Assembly (NCBI RefSeq): GCF_003002825.1
Contig: NZ_PVTE01000042.1
Coordinates: forward strand, 1-33,848
DNA length: 33,848 bases
Direction: 5' to 3'
Source: Spirosoma oryzae
GTDB taxonomy: Bacteria > Bacteroidota > Bacteroidia > Cytophagales > Spirosomataceae
Positions 14,158 to 21,737 of the stretch are shown in pieces. Both the position numbers and the translations under genes were made by a program. The first letter of the stretch is position 1, and the number at the start of each line of letters is the position of its first letter. The notes beneath the pieces are model-generated. The model saw only the letters and a program-made list of their open reading frames with translations. It did not search any database and was not told where the DNA came from.

Positions 14158-15918
14158 TTATGCCGATTCGCCCCCGTCTGCTGTCGGTTTCGGCTTCATT
14201 TTCGGTCGGAAGGCCGGTTTCGGTTTCGGCTTTTCCTCCGCCGGCAGCTCGCTCGTCGATTCCGCTGCTTTCTCCATTGCCGGTTCGGCAGCGGGCGTTG
14301 GCTTCATCGTTGGGCGGAAGCCCGGCGGTTTCGGCGTAGGCGCTTCAGTTGTAATACCAATTATCGGCTCGGCGGCCGGTTCAACAGCGGATGTGGTTAC
14401 TGTCGGCTTCATCGTCGGTCGGAATGGAGCTTTCGGCTTCGGCGCTTCTTCCGGCTCAGCAGCATCCGACACGGGTGTAGACGACATAGGCGGTTTCATC
14501 GTCGGCCGGAAGCCAGTCGGTTTGGGACTAGCTGGAACCGCTTGTATTGGTTCGTCTGCCACAGGCTTTGGCTCGCTTTCGACCGCCGACGCGCTCACGG
14601 ACTCATCAGCTGGCGCTTTCGGCTTCATTGACGGGCGAAAGGCCGGTTTCTTCGCGACCGCTTCAACTGCTTCGGGACTTCCATCAACTGACTTATCTCC
14701 TGCTTCATCAGCAGCTTTTGCCGGTTTCATCGAGGGTCGGAAAGCGGGCTTGGGCTTCGCTGGTTCGTCACTATTGTCGGCAGGAAGCGTGCCTTCTGGT
14801 TCTGCACTGGCCGCAGCTGGTGCCGACGGCTTCATTGACGGGCGGAAGGACGGTTTTTTCGTTGGTTCTGCTGTATCAGGCGTTGCCGTATTTTCAGGCT
14901 GCGTTGACGGGCTAGGGGGCGTAGCCGGCTTCATCGATGGCCGGAAGCCAGCCGGCTTTGGACTAGCCGTCGACGGCGTATCGTCGCTATCCGATTTATC
15001 AGTCGGAGCCGATACCGGTGGCTTCATCGACGGACGGAAGGCCGGCTTGGGAGCAACGGATTTTGTAGCTACATCACCAGTCGTCGATGCATCGGGCTCG
15101 ATGGGCGCAGGCGGAATAGCGGGTTTACGCGTTGGCTGAAACGTAGGCTTTTTCGTTGTTTCCAGACCACCCTGCGCAATCTGCTCCATTTCCGTCGGCA
15201 TTGCGTCAGTCAACGGGTGTTTGATAGCATCACTAGCTGAATTTTCATCCGGTGATGCGGGCGGTGTGGGTTTTGCCGATGGCCTGAACGCAGGCCGTTT
15301 GGCGGGTGCGGCTGTTGATCCTGTTGTTACTTCTGCTTTTTTCGCAGCTGCGGCAGCCGCTTTCTGTGCCTCCTTTTCCAGCATGAACTGCTCATACAAA
15401 GCCCGTTTTTCATCAACTTCAGCAGGTGTCAGGTCGGCATAGTGATAGGTCAGATTACCCAGCTCGAACTCGCTGTAGTCGAACTTCTTGTCCATCGTCA
15501 GACATTCCGTCGGGCAAACGGCCGTGCAAAGGCCACAGTAGCAGCACTTTGCCATGTCGATGTCGAACGTAGCCGCGTACAAACGAATCGGTGATCCGTC
15601 CGACGCCCGTCCGACTTCTTCTGTGGCTTTTATGGCGTCGATCGTGATACAATCAACGGGGCATACCTTGGCGCATTTGTCGCATACGATGCAGTCATCG
15701 ATTTCATTATGCAACCGATAGCGACCATTGTCAGGAATAGGCAGTTGCTCGTGCGGGTATTGCAGCGTAACGAGCCCCGTCTGCACGTCGAAATAATTGT
15801 CGCTGGCGACGCCCACCGCCGACCGGCGCTTCGTCGCATTCCGTATATGCCGGAACGTCAGCCCAAGTCCTTTTATCGACGTTTGAATCCCCTTTTTTAT
15901 ATCCTGAAAATACGCCAT
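14158..15918 (-). CDS. nuoI: NADH-quinone oxidoreductase subunit I with repetitive C-terminal tail
   Basis: The first about 185 residues are a normal NuoI, the ferredoxin-like subunit that carries two [4Fe-4S] clusters (N6a/N6b) in the peripheral arm of complex I. The cluster ligands are intact: C76, C79, C82, C86-P and C125/C126, C128, C131, C135-P. An Ala/Lys stretch (about 183-196) then leads into a roughly 390-residue low-complexity tail with eleven copies of a KPxFRPSMKP-like motif separated by acidic, Ser/Thr/Pro/Ala-rich spacers of about 20-30 residues. Ordinary NuoI is about 150-200 residues, so the protein is roughly three times the usual length. The frame is open throughout with no sign of a frameshift. 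It lies between fused E1 and nuoJ. Confidence 0.93.
   Translation of the reverse strand: MAYFQDIKKGIQTSIKGLGLTFRHIRNATKRRSAVGVASDNYFDVQTGLVTLQYPHEQLPIPDNGRYRLHNEIDDCIVCDKCAKVCPVDCITIDAIKATEEVGRASDGSPIRLYAATFDIDMAKCCYCGLCTAVCPTECLTMDKKFDYSEFELGNLTYHYADLTPAEVDEKRALYEQFMLEKEAQKAAAAAAKKAEVTTGSTAAPAKRPAFRPSAKPTPPASPDENSASDAIKHPLTDAMPTEMEQIAQGGLETTKKPTFQPTRKPAIPPAPIEPDASTTGDVATKSVAPKPAFRPSMKPPVSAPTDKSDSDDTPSTASPKPAGFRPSMKPATPPSPSTQPENTATPDTAEPTKKPSFRPSMKPSAPAAASAEPEGTLPADNSDEPAKPKPAFRPSMKPAKAADEAGDKSVDGSPEAVEAVAKKPAFRPSMKPKAPADESVSASAVESEPKPVADEPIQAVPASPKPTGFRPTMKPPMSSTPVSDAAEPEEAPKPKAPFRPTMKPTVTTSAVEPAAEPIIGITTEAPTPKPPGFRPTMKPTPAAEPAMEKAAESTSELPAEEKPKPKPAFRPKMKPKPTADGGESA
14180..15310 (-). repeat. 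coding repeat array encoding FRPSMKP motifs
   Basis: Eleven degenerate units in the 3' two thirds of nuoI encode variants of [KR]P-x-F-[RQ]P-[ST]-[MAR]-KP, for example KPAFRPSMKP, KPTGFRPTMKP and KPTFQPTRKP. Spacing is irregular, near 30-40 residues. The spacers differ in sequence while the motif is conserved, which argues for selection on the motif rather than very recent slippage. Confidence 0.85.
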
Positions 15919-15929
15919 TCGAGTTGAAT

Positions 15930-16001
15930 GAGCGAAAGAGCGAAAGAGCGAAAGAGCGTTCTTATGTATGTTCGCTCTTTCGCTCTTTCACTCTTTCGCT
16001 C
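15930..16001. repeat. 8-mer (GAGCGAAA)n hairpin between E1 gene and nuoI
   Basis: The left arm (15930-15958) is three and a half tandem copies of GAGCGAAA. The right arm (15973-16001) is the complement, TTTCGCTC units, with one variant unit CACTCTTT. Twenty-nine base pairs form around a 14-base loop with a single mismatch. It fills nearly the entire gap and abuts the E1 stop codon. It may protect the upstream mRNA end or attenuate transcription into nuoI. Confidence 0.85.
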
Positions 16002-16002
16002 T

Positions 16003-18471
16003 TTATATTGCTGGAAAGCGGGCCGGGTCACTCTCGCTCATAAGGGCGTAGGCCGCTTCGATTACATCGTCAACATTGGGTTTGGAGAAATAATCCCCAT
16101 CTGACCCGTAGGGCGGGCGGTGCGCTTTGGCCGACAGCGTCCGTGGTGGTGAGTCGAGGTACCGATACGCGTCCTGCTGATCGACGACCTGCTGCATCAT
16201 AAACGCCGATGCACCACCCGGCACGTCTTCGTCGGCAAAGATGACCCGGTTCGTTTTCTTGATCGACTCCACAATTTGGTGATGCCGATCAAACGGTAGT
16301 AGCGACTGTACATCAATCACTTCCAGTTGAATACCCATATCCGCCAATTGACTGGCTGCCTCCATCACGATACGGCACATAGACCCGTAGGTAACGACGG
16401 TAAGGTCGCTTCCGACGCGAAGCGTCTCGGGGACACCCAGGGGTAAGCAAAATTCACTCAGGTTATCAGGCAACCGTTCTTTCAATCGATAACCATTGAG
16501 GCATTCGATAACCAGCGCCGGATCATCGCCTTTTATCAGCGTATTGTAGAAACCAGCCGCCTGTGTCATATTACGCGGCACTAGTACGTGAATACCACGC
16601 AGGCTACCCAGCATAGCGCCCAGTGGAGAACCGGAATGCCAGATGCCTTCCAGTCGGTGCCCCCGCGTGCGGATAATCAGGGGCGCTTTCTGACCACCTT
16701 TTGTCCGGTAATGCAGGGTCGCCAGATCGTCGGTCAGCGTGGCCAGTGCGTAATAGATATAATCGAAGTACTGAATTTCAACAATGGGGCGCAGCCCACG
16801 CATAGCCATACCGATTCCCTGCCCGATGATCGTCGTTTCGCGGATACCCGTATCCGTGATGCGCAGTTCACCGAACTTCTCCTGCAAACCAGCAAACCCC
16901 TGGTTTACATCGCCAATTTTACCGACGTCCTCCCCAATCGCCACGACGCGCTCGTCACGACTGAACAGGTTATCGAAGTATCGCTGCATCAGTATGTATC
17001 CGTCGACGGTTACCGACTCATCAGTATAGTGCGCAGGTGTACCGGTGATCAGCATCGGCGAGTCGGGCGACTGACTGAATAGAAAGGAATGGTACATATC
17101 CGCTGCTTTCCCGGCTGTCTTTTCCAGATACGTCTGTAACGGAGCCTTCACGTCCGACTTATCCATTCTGACCAAGCGTAACGCCTTGCGCACGGCGCTG
17201 ACGGCATCACGTCGAAGGGGAAGGTGTTCTTTACGTAGCTGCTCCCGAATGGCCATCAGTTCCGCCGATTTCGGATTATGGCGGGCAGTCCGCTGAAGCA
17301 GGTCGAGCGCGTCGGTCAGATCCGGCTTCATCGACTCCTGAAAGGCACTCCAGGCCGACGACCGGGCGTCCCGAGCCACTTGCTTTGCTTCGGTGTCAAT
17401 CGCATCAAGCTCATCACCCGTCGCGTAACCATTGGTAATGATCCACGAGCGGAACGTTCGGTTGCAATCGTGTTCGACTTCCCACGACAGGCGCTTCTTG
17501 CTTTTGTAACGTTCGTGCGAACCCGACGTCGAGTGCCCTTGTGGCTGCGTCAGCTCCTGCACGTGTACGAGTACTGGCACGTGCTGCTCACGGCAGATGC
17601 GAGCCGCCTGATCGTAAGCTTCCAATAGCGCCACATAATCCCAGCCTTTAACGGTTATAATTTCAATACCTCTGTCGTCGGCGTCGCGCTGTAGACCCGC
17701 CATCGCCTTCGAAATGCTTCCCTTCGTCGTCTGGTATTCTACCGGTACCGAAATACCGTAGCCATCGTCCCAAACCGACATCAGCAGAGGAACCTGCAAG
17801 ACACCGGCGGCATTCATCGTCTCCCAGAACATGCCCTGAGAGGTCGATGCGTCACCGATCGTCGCGAAAATGACTTCGTTACCGTTGCGGGAAAATCCGG
17901 GCATGTCCTGCAATGCCGGATTCTGACGATACAGCTTCGAGGCATAAGCCAGGCCGACGGCGCGTGGAATCTGCCCGGCCGTCGGTGCTATGTCGCAAAC
18001 CGAATTATACAGATCTGTCTGACTACGCCAAAGACCCTGTTCATCGACCCAACGGGTAGCGAAGTGACCGTTCATCGACCGGCCACCGGTATTAGGGTCA
18101 GCGTTTAAATCAGCATGGGCATAGAGCTGGGCGAAGAATTCATTCCAGCGCAGTTCACCCAGGGCAGCAACAAAGGTTTGATCCCGGTAATAGCCTGACC
18201 GAAAATCACCTTGTTTGAACGAGCGGGCGGCTGCTAGTTGGGCAAGCTCTTTCCCATCGCCGAAAATGCCGAATTTGGCCCGTCCACCCATCACATCACG
18301 CCGGCCAAGCAGGCTTACCTGTCGACTTTCACTAGCCAGCCGGTAATCAGATAGGATTTTTTCACGAGTAAGGATATCAGTCGAGCGGAGTTGTTCGTTG
18401 GCTATCACAGCAGGACCACGGGTTGAAGGATACAACAATAGTTTGTCTGATGAAGCACGCGGAACAGTCAC
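16003..18471 (-). CDS. 2-oxoacid dehydrogenase E1, fused alpha and beta subunits
   Basis: This 822-residue cytoplasmic enzyme carries the alpha part (about residues 40-400) and beta part (about 480-822) of the thiamine-diphosphate-dependent E1 of a branched-chain or pyruvate-type 2-oxoacid dehydrogenase complex. It decarboxylates the oxoacid and hands the acyl group to lipoyl-E2. The cofactor motif reads IGDASTSQGMFWETMNAAG then VWDDGYGIS (206-240), so the usual GDG...NN is GDA...DD. The beta half shows IGEDVGKIGDVNQGFAGL, TDTGIRETTIIGQGIGMAM, VEIQYFDYIYYA and DVQSLLPFD. The start is a GTG at 18471 (MTVPRASSDK), consistent with a candidate promoter at 18493-18523. E2 and E3 genes are not in the window. 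Substrate specificity is not decidable from sequence. Confidence 0.9.
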   Translation of the reverse strand: MTVPRASSDKLLLYPSTRGPAVIANEQLRSTDILTREKILSDYRLASESRQVSLLGRRDVMGGRAKFGIFGDGKELAQLAAARSFKQGDFRSGYYRDQTFVAALGELRWNEFFAQLYAHADLNADPNTGGRSMNGHFATRWVDEQGLWRSQTDLYNSVCDIAPTAGQIPRAVGLAYASKLYRQNPALQDMPGFSRNGNEVIFATIGDASTSQGMFWETMNAAGVLQVPLLMSVWDDGYGISVPVEYQTTKGSISKAMAGLQRDADDRGIEIITVKGWDYVALLEAYDQAARICREQHVPVLVHVQELTQPQGHSTSGSHERYKSKKRLSWEVEHDCNRTFRSWIITNGYATGDELDAIDTEAKQVARDARSSAWSAFQESMKPDLTDALDLLQRTARHNPKSAELMAIREQLRKEHLPLRRDAVSAVRKALRLVRMDKSDVKAPLQTYLEKTAGKAADMYHSFLFSQSPDSPMLITGTPAHYTDESVTVDGYILMQRYFDNLFSRDERVVAIGEDVGKIGDVNQGFAGLQEKFGELRITDTGIRETTIIGQGIGMAMRGLRPIVEIQYFDYIYYALATLTDDLATLHYRTKGGQKAPLIIRTRGHRLEGIWHSGSPLGAMLGSLRGIHVLVPRNMTQAAGFYNTLIKGDDPALVIECLNGYRLKERLPDNLSEFCLPLGVPETLRVGSDLTVVTYGSMCRIVMEAASQLADMGIQLEVIDVQSLLPFDRHHQIVESIKKTNRVIFADEDVPGGASAFMMQQVVDQQDAYRYLDSPPRTLSAKAHRPPYGSDGDYFSKPNVDDVIEAAYALMSESDPARFPAI

Positions 18472-18492
18472 ATGGTGAAGGCCCGGTGAAAG

Positions 18493-18523
18493 TAAATTTA
18501 AGCGAAAACGCCCCAGCTTTCAA
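18493..18523 (-). promoter_or_regulatory. candidate promoter for fused E1 gene
   Basis: On the minus strand TTG (18521-18523) is followed after 20 bases by TAAATTTA (18493-18500), one mismatch from TAnnTTTG. The predicted leader is short, about 15 nt, before the GTG at 18471. A 16-bp perfect A/T palindrome (seven A, CG, seven T; 18522-18537) sits just upstream and may act as a bent or UP-like element for either divergent gene. Confidence 0.35.
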
Positions 18524-18652
18524 AAAAACGTTTTTTTTACGTTCCTTTGCTCATACAACGAAATCAGTCAGGAATTTGGCAAATCTTTTGCGCACTATTT
18601 CGTTTAATAGGTAGCACGTTCGATTAACCAAACTATAATTCTGTTCAGTATA

Positions 18653-19105
18653 ATGAAAACCATTTTTTCACTTTTCGTAGCTTTATTTGCCTTTGTTGCA
18701 GTTAGCTATGGTCAGAAAGGTACCATGAAGTTTGCCAAAGAAACGCATGACTTCGGCAAAGTTGAGCAGGGCAAGCCCGTAACCTACGTATTCGAATTCA
18801 AGAATACGGGTACCGATCCGGTTGTTATCAACGATGCAGCCGCTTCCTGTGGTTGCACCAAACCAAGCTGGACGAAGGAACCCGTAATGCCGGGCAAGAC
18901 AGGTTCGGTTTCGGCTACGTACAACGCAGCTACGATGGGCCAGTTCACCAAATCGGTGACGGTAACGAGTAATGCTGAAGCAGGACAGACGACGCTGTAT
19001 CTGAAAGGTGAAGTAGTTGCCCAAAAAGATGCAGCAGCTGCTGCCGCTCCCACGGCTACTCCAGTAGACAAATCGAAGAAAAAAGGCACCAAGACTTCAC
19101 GCTAA
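18653..19105 (+). CDS. DUF1573 domain-containing exported protein
   Basis: This 150-residue protein has a signal peptide (MKTIFSLFVALFAFVAVSYG, cleavage before QKG). It has one immunoglobulin-like DUF1573 domain with MKFAKETHDFGKVEQGKPV, YVFEFKNTGTDPVVI, the AASCGCTKPSWTKEPV cysteine motif, and VTVTSNAEAGQTTLYLKGEV. These are the hallmarks of this Bacteroidetes family. The C-terminal 25 residues are an Ala/Pro/Lys tail. A periplasmic or outer-membrane structural role is assumed for the family, not proven. It stands alone, divergent from the E1 gene, with its own strong terminator. Confidence 0.92.
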   Translation: MKTIFSLFVALFAFVAVSYGQKGTMKFAKETHDFGKVEQGKPVTYVFEFKNTGTDPVVINDAAASCGCTKPSWTKEPVMPGKTGSVSATYNAATMGQFTKSVTVTSNAEAGQTTLYLKGEVVAQKDAAAAAAPTATPVDKSKKKGTKTSR

Positions 19106-19134
19106 CACGCTGAAGGGTTAATAGTGTGATTACG

Positions 19135-19169
19135 AAAGGCATTTGGTAGTGTACCGAATGCCTTTTTTT
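19135..19169 (+). terminator. rho-independent terminator after DUF1573 gene
   Basis: The stem AAAGGCATTTGGTA / TACCGAATGCCTTT has one mismatch and a three-base loop and runs into seven T residues. It lies 30 bases after the stop codon. The stretch from 19170 to 19378 beyond it holds nothing recognisable. Confidence 0.9.
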
Positions 19170-19378
19170 CATGCCTTATCCGCTCGCTATCGTACTAGCC
19201 CTTTGCCAATTTTTGCTCAGCCTAGCCACATCAACTATCGCATAGGCAGAGACGTCTTCCCCTAATCTGCTGATGGCATCAGACCACCGGCTCGTTCTTA
19301 CGCATGAAACACTGGTGTCAAGCTATAGAAATACCGAAGATAATGTTTCGGACAAGTGTGTCTCTCGTTCAGCCTGCG

Positions 19379-20551
19379 CTACTCTTGCACAACGGCTTTG
19401 ATGGCAGGCTTTCGTTTTGATACCTTGCTTCGAGCGGGTTTGGCTTTCGAACGGCGACCCCACCAGATAATTGTTCCCGTTACCGGCAGGCTCGCGCAAA
19501 TCAAACTGGCGAAAAACATTAACAGCTTACCCGGCAATCCCCAGACGGCTCCGGTGTGGATGTCATAGTTCAGACGGGCAATTTTATCGGCCGTTGAGGC
19601 ACGGTCATAACGTCCGTATGGATGCGTAACCGTCTGCTCAGCAAGTGTATGCTGGTCATAAAAACGGAAGTCGGTACGTGACGTATTGTCGTTCAACGTA
19701 TTGGTGCTAATCAGAATCGAGCCCGCTTTTGTTTCCGGGAAATGAACTTCCACGCTTTTTAACGTAGGCTCCTGCTTCACCAATCGACGCCATAACAAGT
19801 CGGTTGCCGGTTGATTCCGCTGGATACCCATCCGTGTCGTATCAGATAGTGGTTCGGCATACATCGCCAGCGCTTTTCCACCCGATGTTGACCAGTAGAC
19901 CGTCTTGGCAAACCACTGGAACCCCCAAACCAATCCGGTTAGCCCTAGCACCAGGCCTACAATCAGCACGTAAAAGCCGAAGACATTGTGCAGGTCATAA
20001 TTAACCCGACGCCACCGCGCCGACCAGTTGACCGAAAACCGTTGTTTGGCCGCATTGCGGTTTTTAGGCCACCACAACACCAACCCCGATACCAGCATCA
20101 GCACAAATACCAGCGTCGCAGTTGCTACGATCGGCTGACCGATCGTGGGTGGTAGCCACAGATAGTAGTGTCCGTTGAGCACCCATCGAAAGAACGTTTT
20201 ATTGTAGTTAATAACGCTAAGCACCTTGCCGGTGTATGGATTGAGGTATACTCCGTAGTAGTAGGTATCGCTTAACGAGTAATATATAACAGCCACTGAT
20301 CGGCCCGGCTCGGCATAATTGACGCTGTGTGCGTGCTTGCCCGGTAATTGTGTATCAGCGATTTCCCGCAGTTTCGACGGAGGCAACGTCGGTCTGTTTT
20401 CAGCCTGTACGAATCGATACGGCTGAGTAGCATCCTGGATTTCAGCCTGAAAGGCATACAGGCAGCCGGTCAAGGCAACCACGAATACGATTAGGCCTGA
20501 CGCTAATCCTAGCCACAAGTGCAGTTTACCAATAACTTTCTTCGCTGTCAT
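19379..20551 (-). CDS. PepSY-associated membrane protein
   Basis: This 390-residue inner-membrane protein has the PepSY_TM layout: helix 1 at residues 12-34 (LHLWLGLASGLIVFVVALTGC, with LHLWLGL typical), a large periplasmic region with YYLNPYTGKV-like text (YGVYLNPYTGKVLSVINYN), helix 2 after FFRWVLNGHYYLWLP, helix 3 near VLIVGLVLGLTGLVWGF, and a last helix at LLMFFASLICASLPVTGTIIWWGRR. Many relatives are iron-regulated and sit beside siderophore receptors, possibly acting as ferric reductases; no receptor gene is adjacent here. The tail is Lys/Arg-rich. A candidate promoter and operator palindrome lie upstream. Confidence 0.9.
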   Translation of the reverse strand: MTAKKVIGKLHLWLGLASGLIVFVVALTGCLYAFQAEIQDATQPYRFVQAENRPTLPPSKLREIADTQLPGKHAHSVNYAEPGRSVAVIYYSLSDTYYYGVYLNPYTGKVLSVINYNKTFFRWVLNGHYYLWLPPTIGQPIVATATLVFVLMLVSGLVLWWPKNRNAAKQRFSVNWSARWRRVNYDLHNVFGFYVLIVGLVLGLTGLVWGFQWFAKTVYWSTSGGKALAMYAEPLSDTTRMGIQRNQPATDLLWRRLVKQEPTLKSVEVHFPETKAGSILISTNTLNDNTSRTDFRFYDQHTLAEQTVTHPYGRYDRASTADKIARLNYDIHTGAVWGLPGKLLMFFASLICASLPVTGTIIWWGRRSKAKPARSKVSKRKPAIKAVVQE

Positions 20552-20597
20552 ATACGCTAATCAACTACGGCTATCTAATCACCAATGACTATTCTCG

Positions 20598-20614
20598 TAT
20601 TGCACTCTGCAATA
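20598..20614. promoter_or_regulatory. operator-like palindrome upstream of PepSY gene
   Basis: TATTGCA-CTC-TGCAATA is a perfect 7-3-7 inverted repeat. It begins six bases downstream of the -7 box at 20620-20627, so it would cover the transcription start and block initiation when bound. The geometry suits a dimeric repressor. A Fur-family iron regulator is a reasonable guess from the gene type only. Confidence 0.5.
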
Positions 20615-20619
20615 GTATA

Positions 20620-20627
20620 CAAATTTA
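20620..20627 (-). promoter_or_regulatory. candidate -7 box for PepSY gene
   Basis: On the minus strand TAAATTTG matches TAnnTTTG exactly. Its leader would be about 60 nt. The -33 region is AT-rich without a clear TTG. Confidence 0.45.
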
Positions 20628-20697
20628 TATAGACTACTTATAAATAATACTATAAGAAGACTGGAAAAGTCATGTATGGTGCCAACCGATACTACCT

Positions 20698-20743
20698 ATA
20701 AGCGCCGATGGTCCGACTCAGTAGTCGGACCATCGGCGCTTAT
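20698..20743. terminator. perfect 21-bp hairpin, likely 3' end of the hydrolase unit
   Basis: Two 21-base arms (20698-20718 and 20723-20743) are perfect inverted copies with a CAGT loop. It starts 20 bases beyond the stop codon of the minus-strand alpha/beta hydrolase gene. There is no T-tract on either strand, so termination would be atypical; mRNA 3' protection is the alternative. Confidence 0.55.
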
Positions 20744-20763
20744 CCTCGAAGAGTTGACTTGAT

Positions 20764-21675
20764 TTATAACATGCCCAACGATGCCAGCCACGCTTTACAG
20801 GCATCAGGCCATGTGTTCAGAGAGCCATATTTCGCTGTGCGTAGCCCGAAACCATGCCCCCCTTTCGGATACAGGTGCATTTCAACAGGCACGTTGTTTT
20901 TTAAACAAGCCAGATAAAAGTCGATACTGTTCTGCACAGGTACCGCTTTATCATCTTCAGAGTGGACAAGAAACGTAGCGGGCGTTTTATCGGTCACCTG
21001 TAACTCGTTTGAGTAATACGACACCATTTCCGGGGACGTATTGAGTTTACCGAGCAGGTTGTTCTTAGACCCACTGTGCGTGTTTGCCCCAAATGTGATG
21101 ACCGGATAGATTAGAATGGCAAAATTGGGTTTAGCCTGTTCGTTAGCTTTAGGCCCTTTGTTGTAATGCGTTGCCAGTGTAGACGCCAGGTGCCCTCCGG
21201 CTGAGAAACCCATCACGCCAATTCGGTTCGGATCTACCCCGTATTGACCCGCTTTTTGCCGAATCAACGTCATACCCTGCATGGCATCCATCAGTGGGAC
21301 CTCCTGCTGATTCGTCATGCTTTTTTCATTTGGCAGACGGTATTTCAACACGAACGCAGTCACGCCCATGCCGTTGAGCCAGCGCGCAATATCTTCCCCT
21401 TCGTGTCCCGATGCCAGGATACTGTATCCCCCACCGGGGCATACCATAACGGCGCTGCCCGTCGCTTTACCGGCAGGTTTATAGACAGCCAACGTAGGAA
21501 TCGATACGTTACTTATACGGGCAATGCCATCGCTACCAGCGTCGGCCTTTTCCTCGTTTGGTATGCCAGCAATTGCATTGGGGATCTGTCCGTCAGGCCA
21601 GAGATTAATCACTTCCTGAGCATATAAGGTTGTCAGCACAGTGGAAAATAGGCAGGTAAGTAGAAGCGTACGCAT
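20764..21675 (-). CDS. exported alpha/beta hydrolase (BD-FAE/esterase-like)
   Basis: This 303-residue protein has a signal peptide (MRTLLLTCLFSTVLTTLYAQ). The alpha/beta hydrolase fold is clear: oxyanion-hole segment VMVCPGGGYS (77-85), nucleophile elbow MGFSAGGH with S158, acid in HSEDDKAVPV near residue 255, and histidine in PKGGHGFG near 281. The family includes acetyl-xylan and other carbohydrate esterases and lipases; the substrate is not predictable. It lies 62 bp downstream of the serine hydrolase gene on the same strand, and the two are probably cotranscribed. Confidence 0.88.
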   Translation of the reverse strand: MRTLLLTCLFSTVLTTLYAQEVINLWPDGQIPNAIAGIPNEEKADAGSDGIARISNVSIPTLAVYKPAGKATGSAVMVCPGGGYSILASGHEGEDIARWLNGMGVTAFVLKYRLPNEKSMTNQQEVPLMDAMQGMTLIRQKAGQYGVDPNRIGVMGFSAGGHLASTLATHYNKGPKANEQAKPNFAILIYPVITFGANTHSGSKNNLLGKLNTSPEMVSYYSNELQVTDKTPATFLVHSEDDKAVPVQNSIDFYLACLKNNVPVEMHLYPKGGHGFGLRTAKYGSLNTWPDACKAWLASLGML

Positions 21676-21737
21676 GGGTTACAGCCAGTAAAGTAAGAAC
21701 AGACGACCCCAAAAGCGACCCGGCCAAACGACTCTAC

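Noticed and set aside
14393..15139. 248-codon plus-strand ORF opposite nuoI
   Set aside because: It is the antisense shadow of the proline-rich repeat array; its Gly/Phe repeats mirror the FRPSMKP codons, and no promoter or known motif supports it.
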